Positions 1 through 7,486 of a DNA stretch of 23,968 nt are shown here, piece by piece. The notes below the pieces were generated by a model. It was not told the DNA's origin. It made no database searches and worked only from the letters and a program-made list of their open reading frames with translations. The position numbers were made by a program, and so were the translations under genes. This DNA is from Volvariella volvacea V23 (Eukaryota; Basidiomycota; Agaricomycetes; Agaricales; Pluteaceae). Positions within the stretch are counted from its first letter, which is position 1. Every line of letters begins with the position of its first letter. The stretch spans positions 299,299 to 323,266 of the forward strand of contig KB722767.1 of assembly GCA_000349905.1 (NCBI GenBank). Direction: 5' to 3'.

Positions 1-2
1 AC

Positions 3-695
3 ATGCTGAAACAAGTATTTACTTCTGCTCCTGTTCTTAGAATTCCTGATGATGTCAATCCATTCAGACTCTCTACCGATGCTAGCAAGTTTGCAACTGG
101 AGTGATTCTTTATCAACTGGACTCCGTCAACAAGAAATAACACCCAGTTGCTTATTACTCTAAAGCATTGAACCCAGCCAAATGCAACTATGAGATTTAT
201 GACAAGGAACTCTTAGCCATCATTAGAGGTCTTAATGAATATCATCACTATCTTAAAGGACATTCTGAGAAAATTGAAATTTGGTCAGATCACCAGAATT
301 TAACATACTTTAAGTCTGCACAGAAATTGATATGATGACAAGCACAGTGGTCACTCTTTTTAACACAATTTAATTTTTCCCTCCATCATAAATCCAGAAA
401 AACAATGCAAGCTGAAGATCCTCTGTCCAGGCGACCAGATCATAAAGAGGGGGTAGAGCTTGATAATCACAACAATATCCTTCTTAAACCTGAATTTTTT
501 GCCATTTAGGCTATTGAGCCCACTTATGCATCAGAGGTCAATAATGATCAACTCCTCAAAGAGGTAAAAGAAGCATTGTTATCTAACAAGGTTACCAAAA
601 ACTACTGAAGTCTCTTAAAATTTGGACCTAGGGAATTCAAGAAATCTCTAGAAGATTAGAACTTTGAGAATGGCCTATTACTACACCAAGGAAAA
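3..695 (+). pseudogene. Gypsy RNase H domain and linker, broken by stops
   Basis: The frame from base 3 gives an RNase H fold of the retrotransposon type. The catalytic acidic residues are visible: Asp in TDAS (78-80), Glu in YDKELLAI (207-209) and Asp in WSDHQNL (288-290). The usual PVAYYSKAL and [12 protein letters not shown] blocks are present. The stretch after it (PLSRRPD near 420-440) is the normal RNase H-to-integrase linker. Stops at 138, 333, 336, 507, 606 and 657 break it. Family comparison suggests they replace Gln, Arg, Arg, Gln, Arg and Trp codons, that is CAA, CGA, CGA, CAG, CGA and TGG. The coding sequence stops at 695, where a solo LTR is inserted. Confidence 0.9.
691..695. 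repeat. Target-site duplication, left copy (GAAAA)
   Basis: GAAAA occurs directly before the inserted LTR and again at 1394-1398 directly after it. Dropping the insert and one copy brings the two halves of the pol reading frame together in phase (a GK codon pair joined to VYIS), which supports a real 5-bp target-site duplication. Confidence 0.8.
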
Positions 696-1393
696 TATCA
701 GCAACAAGGGCGCTAGGCCCCAAAGATAAATAAATAAAGACAAAGGAAAACTACTCAACTCAGCACACATCTCTTCACATTATCAGATGGGCCTACTATA
801 AGGGATCACTCACACGGTGGTGCCCAGGTATCACCAGTGGCATGGTTGCAAAAACTCTCACTACCAGCTGGCAGAAGAGATGAGAGGGATACAAGAATCC
901 TAATGACACATACTCACCTCTTAGTAGCCTGTCCATTCAGGTTGTGCCAGAGTCTCTGGAACAAAGCTAGCTCGTTAGAGTAGACAAGGTCGAAACTGAG
1001 GAAAACCCCCAGAGCCAACCTCACCCACTTATATATTCCTCCAAGGCCATATGTACATGTTTACACTATTTCAGACTATTCTATGGGTATCTATCTATGA
1101 CATCATAATGACATCACCAGTGTCCGGTATCACTAAGATTCTATTAGGTAGAGATAAGCCGTGAGCTAGAATGATGGCTTTAAGACTAATGATGCTGCCG
1201 AGAGTACCTCGATGCCTGGGATCTCCAAAGGTGGCTCAAAAGGTAATACATCATGTGATCATGATGTTATCTAATCTAATCTGGATTAAGTAAGTAGTCA
1301 CATGGTCCTTGGGCGCCTAAGAGATAAAATGAAAATAAAAATAAATATTAGATAATTGAGAATAAATAGGGAATAAGGATACAATCCTTGACA
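696..1393 (-). mobile_element. Solo LTR (698 bp) inserted in the gypsy pol gene
   Basis: Read on the - strand it begins TGTCAAGGATTG and ends TTGCTGATA. The termini resemble the TGTCA...TGACA ends of basidiomycete LTRs, with a single C-to-T change at the last repeat. A TATA-like box (TATATAAG on the - strand, + coordinates about 1029-1036) is followed by GC-richer DNA and a GGTGAGTATG segment, which resembles an LTR promoter and leader. It is flanked by GAAAA duplications, and no coding sequence lies inside it. This suggests a full retrotransposon inserted and then collapsed to one LTR by recombination. It belongs to a different family from the host element as far as can be judged. Confidence 0.78.
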
Positions 1394-1398
1394 GAAAA
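1394..1398. repeat. Target-site duplication, right copy (GAAAA)
   Basis: Partner of 691-695. The interrupted pol frame resumes at 1399 exactly in phase. Confidence 0.8.
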
Positions 1399-2538
1399 GT
1401 CTACATATCTAAAAGTACTGAAGAACACCTTTGAAGGAGAATAGTTCAAATGCATCATGATTTACCATCAGCTGGACACCCTGGATGATGGAAAACATAT
1501 GAGCTAGTTACCAGGAATTACTAGTGGCCTGGAATATCAGTCCTTATCAAAAACTATGTAGCTGGTTGTGACACTTGTCAGTGAATGAAAGATTGCAGAC
1601 ATGCATAGTTTGGACCACTTATACCTAATGAAGTACCAAATGCTCCATGAGAGATAGTTTCCACAGACATCATATCCTCATTGCCAGAATCAGATGGTTA
1701 CAATGCAATATTTGTTATAGTGGATTGCCTTACCAAGTGCGCACATTTCTACCTAATTACTAATCACTTCAAAAAGAAAGATCTGGCTCAACTTCTCTAT
1801 GATAGAACATATCCCCTTCATGATTTACCATTACAAATTATTTCTGATAGAGGCACTCAATTCACTTCTGACCTCTTTCAAGAATGGTGCAAACACCTAG
1901 GTATTAAGTCCACTATGACAACAGCCTACCATCCTCAATCTAATGGTCAGACTAAACATGTTAACCAAATTTTTGAGCAATACCTACACTGCTATGTAGA
2001 CATCAATCTCAACAACTGGGCTCAACTCTTGCCTAGCGCTGAGTTTGCATATAACAACCATGCACATGAAGGTACTCACAAAACATCATTCTTCCTAGAA
2101 TATGGTCATCACCCTAGAGCTGGTCCAACATTGTTAAAGGAAACTGCTACCATAGACCTCAATGAATTAATACATAGAAGACTTGAAGCACAAGAACAGG
2201 CGAAAGCAGCTCTCAAACTTGCGGCTGAAAGAATAAAGTGGTACTATGACAAAGGAGTAAAGAACATACCATTCAACATTGGTGATAAAGTTCTCTTGAG
2301 CCTGAAAGACTATCAGGATAAGTCAAAGAACAAATCACTCAAACCACAATTTGAAGGCCCTTTTAAGATCATTAAAAAACTATCACCAGTTACCTTCAAA
2401 CTCAATTTACCTCCTAGATATCATGGCTATCATCCTGTATTCCATGCCTCAAAATTAGCACCATATGTTGATTCCACCATTTCTGACCAAACACCTAACA
2501 CTCCTAAACCAGTAGTGATTTCTGATAAAGATGAGTGA
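1399..2538 (+). pseudogene. Gypsy integrase (HHCC, DDE core, GPY/F), inactivated
   Basis: The region opens with an H2C2 integrase zinc finger (MHHDLPSAGHPG and later CDTC). The rve core follows: first Asp in STDII (1666-1668) and second Asp in SDRGTQFTS (1846-1848). The third acidic residue lies in the block that in this family reads NGQTER; here it reads NGQTKH, so Glu appears replaced by Lys (1954-1956) and the following Arg by His. A GPY/F-like module (FEGPFKIIKKL) and the HPVFHASKLAPYV end block follow. Stops at 1432, 1522, 1582, 1606 and 1648 break the first part. From 1651 to 2535 the frame is open, but the first clean stretch has no ATG at its head, so no intact protein is expected. 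Confidence 0.92.
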
Positions 2539-2720
2539 GAAGTCGAAAGAATTCTACAACATCATCAATATAAAAAAACCACTCAATACTTAGTTAGATG
2601 GAAAGGTTTTGGTCAAGAATATGACACTTGGGAATCAGAGAAAAACCTCTCAAATGCTAAAAAAGCTCTCCAAGAATATAAAGCCCAAAACCACAAAGCT
2701 ATACACAACATAGAAGACTC
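2539..2720 (+). pseudogene. Chromodomain at the integrase C-terminus
   Basis: After the stop at 2536-2538 the same frame continues with EVERILQHHQ, TQYLVRWKGF and DTWESEKNL. This is a textbook chromodomain with the aromatic positions Tyr, Trp and Trp retained. In chromoviruses this domain directs integration to histone-marked chromatin. It follows integrase directly, as expected for the C-terminal integrase tail. Expression is impossible without reading the preceding stop, so it is annotated as part of the dead polyprotein. Confidence 0.88.
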
Positions 2721-2739
2721 TGAAGATGAGATCACTTCT

Positions 2740-3015
2740 CTTCCACAATCCAATTCTATCTTATTTGTAAAACTTGCTAGTGAAAGATTACCATTAAAAG
2801 GATCAGCAGAGGCTGCAGGTCTTGACTTGTATGCTAACTCAAACACCGAACTCACTCCTCATTCTTGAACTCTTATACCCACTGGTATCAAGATTAAAAC
2901 TCCACATGGCACCTATGCTCATATTGCACCAAGAAGTGGACTTTCACTGAAAGGCATTGATATTGCAGCTGGAGGGTTACTAGAGGAATACGAGATAATT
3001 GAAGGGAAATAATAG
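2740..3015 (+). pseudogene. dUTPase-like domain, truncated after motif 2
   Basis: In the same frame as the chromodomain, the text GSAEAAGLDLYA fits dUTPase motif 1 and APRSGLSLKGIDIAAGG fits motif 2 with the start of the substrate-binding hairpin. A stop sits at 2866-2868. After IDIAAGG the match fades (LLEEYEII could be a very worn motif 3) and tandem stops follow at 3010-3015. Motifs 4 and 5 are absent. dUTPase domains are known in retroviruses and some gypsy elements, where they limit uracil in cDNA. The assignment rests on two motifs and their spacing. The missing 3' part may have been deleted or replaced by the LTR-like DNA that follows. Confidence 0.72.
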
Positions 3016-3712
3016 TGTGGATGCTATCACATGTAGAAAACCGTGACAAAGAACACTTAAGAAATAACCTAAGGGTTAACTGCTCTAGATGCTTAAAACT
3101 TGACTAGTGCTTAAGGTAAGAGAGCACCTGTGAGATAGCCACTAGGTAGTAGCAACTTAGTATCTCCAAGGCTTATAATCAGCACTTAGAATATAAGAGT
3201 GAGAAGACACTTAGGAATGTTACTACTAGGGCATATAATGTAAACTAGAAGGTGATAGCCACTTATAGTGTTCAAGGTAAAGTAGTTACTTGTGTTGTAA
3301 GGGCTTCTAAGGTTAAAGATAAGCACTAAGAAGGATTGAAGTGATAAGAAGGAAGGGATAATCTGATGTTGATGATGTTATCATGCAACAAACATGACCA
3401 AACATGGAAAACCGTGACAAGCACAAGCTGAAGAACTACTGTATCAAAGAGGATGCTACTTATAGATGGTTGCAATGGAGAACATTATAGAATGGTGCAG
3501 AATTATGATTTCAAAATTGTACTACTCTCCTTTTCTCACACCAGGTATTTCAGGATCCTCCTTAACTTGGAATTTAATGGAGGCAGGCATGATAGAAACA
3601 TTTCTTATGTAGTACTTGAATCATTATACAGAATAAAAGGTCTCGAGAATAGCTTCGGAAACCACGTTCTCCCAGCCAGGAAACTGAATGCAAATGAGCA
3701 TAGGTACGTATA
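3016..3712. repeat. Gene-free, LTR-like AT-rich remnant between the gypsy element and gene A
   Basis: No convincing coding sequence. The motif GAAAACCGTGACAA occurs twice in the same direction, at 3036-3049 and 3407-3420, each preceded by a related GATG(C/T)TATCA word. On the - strand each copy reads TGTCACGG, a common LTR start in basidiomycetes. The 370 bp between them contain imperfect short repeats such as GATAGCCACT (two copies). I read this as eroded LTR material, possibly two partial LTRs. No target-site duplication could be assigned. An open stretch at 3453-3716 resembles nothing I know. Confidence 0.5.
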
Positions 3713-4447
3713 CTAAGGCTGAATGTTATAAAATCCACGACTCACTCGGGCACGAGCAACAAGAGCGATTCTATCACCGCCTTTGAGAGACTCTACAAAT
3801 TTGGCACCCCTCTTGGAACCGTTTCCAGCACCATTTTTATTCGATTTCAACGGTTGATACACTCCCCTCTTCCAAACTACCTCATGCGTCTTCTGCTCTT
3901 CCTGCGCGCGCTGATTGCGCTGAACTACCCAGGCTCTGTTATTGAGGTCCTGGATCTCTTTGATATCACCTGGCTTCACGGGATCTTGTAAATCTACGGA
4001 TTCGGATTCGGACAGGACGACGGCGTCGAACCAGCTCCAAGAGCCGGCGTACGGCTCTAGTTACAGCACCTCAGATTTTAGATGTATAACTGATCAAAAA
4101 AACTACGTACCGGAAAACTCCTCGTCGCACCATCCTTGATCATGGCTCTTTATTTCGAATCTTACCCGCTCTACTTGGGCAGCAGAGCCGCCCGTTCCTA
4201 GTTTGGGAATCGGCTCGGAGACGAGATAGACATTCCAGACATCTGGACCTAGCGCCTGGATCCGAATGTCCTCCTTGACATGGGAGATGATTCTCGGCCA
4301 GTATTCTGCTTCCTGTAGGATTACATCCGCTAGCTCTATGGGCGCTAATTTCACGAGGTGCTTGCGGACCTGAGATACATCTTCAGGCGATGGGTGGTGG
4401 CGTTGTTGGGGACTGGTAGCTGGTGACGCTGAAGGTTCTTGGTCCAT
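3713..4447 (-). CDS. Conserved fungal protein of unknown function (gene A, 226 aa, one intron)
   Basis: Exon 1 is 4447-4111 and exon 2 is 4056-3713, with a 54-bp intron (GTACGTAG...CTAG). The joined protein is 226 residues. Residues 22-56 form an amphipathic, Leu-rich start (VRKHLVKLAPIELADVILQ, EAEYWPRI). A beta-rich core carries VRFEIKSHDQGW (95-106), GSWSWFDAVVL (117-127), WVVQRN (155-160) and HEVVWKRG (170-177). The end carries GDRIALVARAR (206-216). This combination recalls a widespread but unnamed family of fungal hypothetical proteins; I know of no demonstrated function. There is no signal peptide or membrane helix. The gene points away from gene B, and its 3' end abuts transposon-derived DNA, leaving little native 3' region. 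A perfect hairpin overlaps the 3' splice site (4040-4058). Confidence 0.8.
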
Positions 4448-4639
4448 GAGGGCAAAGCTATGGTGGCTCGGAATATGCCGATTGGGCGATTCTTATAGCA
4501 TACTGGATTTGGAAACCCCTGAGTCTGAAACTTGGCGTTGCACCAAATCAAGGTAAGTATGAACGAGTCGATGAGATTTTATTCAAGCTAGAGGACTTAT
4601 CTAGTATACTCAAAGCCTCTCAGCCGTGTGACTTACAGT
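4448..4639. promoter_or_regulatory. Divergent intergenic/leader region shared by genes A and B, with a 5'-UTR intron of B
   Basis: Only 192 bp separate the start codons of A (-) and B (+). Inside lies a well-formed intron on the + strand, GTAAGT at 4553 to TTACAG at 4638 (86 bp), ending one base before the ATG of gene B. Upstream ATGs at 4459 and 4471 both run into the TAG at 4495-4497, so the first usable start for B is after the intron. The promoters of both genes must therefore overlap each other or the neighbouring gene. Confidence 0.6.
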
Positions 4640-5412
4640 ATGCTTCGGCTCAACACCCTAGTCCACGAACCCGGTGGTAAAGACTATTTCACCACGATCG
4701 ACACACACCCCACGCGAAGTGTGGCCGAGTTCAAATGGGAGATTATAGAGCTTGTGCAAATTCGCGGTCATAGCGCCCATGACATTGAACTCTGGCAGAC
4801 AGCCACGCCGTTGATCACCGCCCGCAGTACGGTTACAAAAACGATCGAGTTTGCCCAGTCTCGGGGACCAGCATTGTCTGATACACAGGAGCTCTCGTCG
4901 TACTTCAAGCACTCTGCCAGCCACAACCTTCATATGGTTGCGGCGATCTCGCCAGTCCCGCTGCTCCGTATTACTTGCCTGATAGATGGCCAAGACATAA
5001 GTCGGCGCTTCTGTATTCCAGTCGGAACAGGGGACACTGCTTCTGTGCTCAAGAACGCCATTCGGTCGCATTTGAGAAATCGTGTCCCCATCGATGATCT
5101 CCATTTGTGGAGGGTTAATTGTCCCATTAGTCGATATACTGGGTCGATCTTTGGTTATTTCAGCCAGGAGCCGTTGAGGGATTATGAGGGATTGTCGACT
5201 CATTTCTTGGATTGTCCGTTGGATTACCTTAACGTTATCGTTCGAATTTGGCGGCCCAGTGAGTATTCAACTTCGTTCCTACTTTCACCCGGCAGAAGCC
5301 TGGTTGTGACTGAGGTTCGATGAACCTGTTAAGCATGCTTATTCGTCTTTCACCAGAGCCGGCGTCAACGAGGACCCCAGCTGGAGAGCAGGTGTCGCGG
5401 CACGATATATGA
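4640..5412 (+). CDS. Tandem Crinkler (CRN) header-domain protein (gene B, 224 aa)
   Basis: Exon 1 is 4640-5258, the intron is 5259-5356 (GTGAGT...CACCAG) and exon 2 is 5357-5412. Residues 109-206 match the ubiquitin-like N-terminal header of Crinkler/CR proteins: LLRITCLIDGQ, DTASVLKNAI, DDLHLWRVNCPI, then LSTHFLD and LNVIVRIWRP. Residues 2-103 look like a diverged copy of the same fold: LRLNTLVHE, SVAEFKWEI, DIELWQTATPL, ELSSYFK, LHMVAAI. CRN proteins normally have one header followed by a nuclease, kinase or other effector domain. Here there are two headers and only an 18-residue basic tail. If the intron is not removed, the frame ends at 5321-5323 with a different tail. Its role is unknown; a regulator, decoy or scaffold is inference. 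The start is the ATG just after the leader-intron acceptor. Confidence 0.8.
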
Positions 5413-5816
5413 GTACCCCGAGTTCCACACACACTTGCGGGCCTCGACCAGTCTGAGGAGTACCCCGGCAAGGAGCGAATGAGTGTTTTTACAGCCACAT
5501 ATACGGTGCTGAGGCTCATGTGATTCCGAGCACTGTCAATCGACTAAAGAAGACAACTACTTTGTCAGAGGATTCTCAAAGGCGGTATGCGCTTTTTACA
5601 GAGGACAAAGTACGCACGATTTCCAGGGTCTATTGGCTCGTTGTAATGTCAAGATAACTTGTAAAACGTTCTTCGGTAATAATCCATGACATCTGCACTT
5701 TTATGGATAAGTTCAAAATTTTCGATAGATAACGTTTTCTCTGGAGGCCTATCGTACAATCCCGGAACCCTGAATCCTACTGTCCCTCGTTAATTATTGC
5801 CCTAAACCTCCCAGTT
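5413..5816. other. Intergenic, no gene seen
   Basis: About 400 bp holding the 3' region of gene B. No ORF with recognisable content, no repeat and no RNA gene were seen. Confidence 0.5.
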
Positions 5817-6053
5817 ATGAAACGCTGCCGAGCCCGGTTAACCTTTTACTCGAGGGTGGTTAGATACATGGAGATACAACGTCAATTCGTCCGGGATTCG
5901 AGTGCGCACCAGTCGGAGGCTACGAGTGGGACTCCTCGGGCTCCTGATTTCGATTTCACGTTGCTAGACCCTAATTCTGTCGGTCCTTATTGGCGAGACG
6001 CGTTATTCCATCAACGTAACCTGAAAAGATATCACCGCCTAGATGACGCATGA
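5817..6053 (+). CDS. Doubtful small ORF (78 aa)
   Basis: ATG to TGA encodes 78 residues rich in Arg and aromatic residues (FYSRVVRYMEIQRQF near the start, VGPYWRDALFHQRNLKRYHR near the end). I do not recognise it. The two tidy charged and aromatic blocks, joined by a short Ser/Thr/Pro linker, look more protein-like than chance, but there is no supporting motif and no clear splice signals. It could also be a fragment of an unannotated exon or a random open stretch. Confidence 0.25.
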   Translation: MKRCRARLTFYSRVVRYMEIQRQFVRDSSAHQSEATSGTPRAPDFDFTLLDPNSVGPYWRDALFHQRNLKRYHRLDDA

Positions 6054-7486
6054 GATGGGCGGTTGATTACCAAGGTCCATCATGATCTAGAGATGCTGGC
6101 TTATTCTTGAAGCGTTGGGTTGGCTCAGGCTTGAGAGCCTAGTTTTGCGTTTTTAGTGTAGCTGTGTGCAGGAAATGCCTATTACAAGGATCAAGTGCGC
6201 TTTTATAGTTTCTAGCGTGCAATTTTCCTATGGTGCTTGGAGGGCGATTTCGAGGAGAGAAAAATGCGATTGAACGAACGCCAAGAGAGGTTTTTAAAGC
6301 GACACAGTCACGTAACACTACGAATGACAAATTTAATTTCACTAAAGGGCTGAGTTCCTGACATCGAGCAGGGCTGAGAGCAGATGAGAGCATACTGGAC
6401 CAGCGTCGAAGTGCGTGCCACCGGTAAATGGAATGCTGAGAAGCACCGGCAGAACTTGTTTGTTTCCACCGCCGTCGGCTCGGGTACCAAACAAACCGAT
6501 GGCCCCTGATTCCAGCTGGACAGGCTCAAGTCGAACGACTCGTCCGCACGCCATTGCACGCCCGTTATCTGTTCTTTCAAATCTCAACGAAGTTCTTCTG
6601 ACGGCTGCCGGATGCTTCATCATGCGCTTTACAAGCCAGGCTGCTAAAACTGCCAGGAATTTCCCCGTATAGTTTCACCTATTTTTATCGCAAAAGCGGT
6701 TCTCTGGATGGCGGAGGTTGCTTTTTTGTGATGACGAATGTACCCCACATACATCGGATGTGGGTGGGGGTCGTTGCCGAATGTGCCAACGACGGGATTT
6801 CCGCTTGAATAGGTCAGGCCATCCGCGGTAGTGAGGAGGGCAGGAAGTAGCTCAACGAGGAAGCTCGCGCTTCCCAAGAAGGTTGGTGCAACAACCGCTC
6901 ATCGTTCACTCGCGCTTCATTTTGGCGTTAGATTAATTACGTTGTCTACTAGTGCCATCATTTTCGCTTGTCAGCATGGCCCGCTGACAGCTTCCTCAAA
7001 ATTCCTCTCACCATCGAAAACTTCCCAGATGGCGCATCGGCTTCGATAATAGAGGACAATCATGCCCTTTCAAGGCGAGAACAGGGAGACGTGATCCCTG
7101 ATTACGCAGCTCACTTTACTTACCTCCATGGTCCACAGATTCGAATCGAATCTATGATGAGAGGGAATCCTAGATTCCCTGTTGGAGTCGCTGCAAGGTC
7201 CGTTGGGATTCACGGCCATGCGCTCACCATTTTACCTGTTTCCGCCCCTCCCCTCCCTGGTTATTCGGTGCTCAGGGCGTCAGTGCTAAGTTTACCAACG
7301 ATCACCCCATTCGTAAGTTCATCCGAGGCGATAAAAGCCGTTCACCAATGCCGAGCAGGTGCATCCTTGATCCCCCAGCCCTTGCTTTCTTCCATACTCC
7401 TCCAAGGATCCTCTGCAGTCAAGTCCAGTCCGACATTGTGCTCGCTCACTTCGCCTGTGCTTAAAATAACGAGGACATAACAGACG
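6054..7486. promoter_or_regulatory. Long upstream region of the acetate-transporter gene
   Basis: About 1.4 kb without a supported gene. It contains several inverted sequences: CCCACAT/ATGTGGG around 6744-6764, whose flanks give two opposed GTGGGG words (6743-6748 and 6764-6769) fitting the SYGGRG consensus of CreA/Mig1 repressors; the 10-bp palindrome GATTCGAATC at 7138-7147; and AGGGAATC-CTA-GATTCCCT at 7162-7180, a perfect 8-bp inverted repeat. Around 6308-6672 several frames on both strands stay open, but nothing recognisable is encoded. Binding by any factor is inference. Confidence 0.4.
7138..7180. promoter_or_regulatory. Palindrome pair upstream of gene C
   Basis: GATTCGAATC (7138-7147) is a perfect 10-bp palindrome followed directly by a repeated GAATC. 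AGGGAATC and GATTCCCT (7162-7169 and 7173-7180) are exact reverse complements with a 3-base spacer. They share the GAATC/GATTC core and lie about 310-350 bp upstream of the ATG of gene C, a plausible distance for a dimeric regulator site. No known factor is assigned. Confidence 0.35.

Larger units (their letters stand above)
1..3015 (+). mobile_element. Decayed Ty3/gypsy (chromovirus-type) retrotransposon, 5' part outside window
   Basis: One long pol remnant reads in a single conceptual frame once a later insertion (696-1393) is disregarded. Domain order is RNase H, HHCC zinc finger, DDE integrase, GPY/F, chromodomain, dUTPase-like, which is the gypsy (not copia) order. The reverse transcriptase must lie upstream of base 1. 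The coding frame carries stops at 138, 333, 336, 507, 606, 657, 1432, 1522, 1582, 1606, 1648, 2536 and 2866, so it is dead. I saw no frameshift apart from the insertion. The element is visibly more AT-rich than the flanking host genes. Its 3' LTR is not identified; the sequence turns into LTR-like non-coding DNA after 3015. Confidence 0.93.

Noticed and set aside
2613..2855. Open frame on the - strand across the chromodomain/dUTPase remnant
   Set aside because: It is antisense to a recognisable + strand domain and has no protein motif of its own.
3036..3420. Possible CRISPR-like or satellite array from the repeated GAAAACCGTGACAA
   Set aside because: Only two copies 371 bp apart in a eukaryotic LTR-like context.
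3453..3716. Open frame of 87 codons on the + strand in the LTR-like strip
   Set aside because: No recognisable motif; it lies in repeat-derived AT-rich DNA and runs into the 3' end of gene A on the other strand.
4658..5203. 181-codon open frame on the - strand
   Set aside because: Antisense shadow of the Crinkler-header gene, whose + strand product has clear domain matches and splice sites.
6968..7480. 170-codon + strand open frame upstream of the acetate transporter
   Set aside because: Composition is random-looking and ends just before the real ATG at 7487; the region is better read as promoter and leader.
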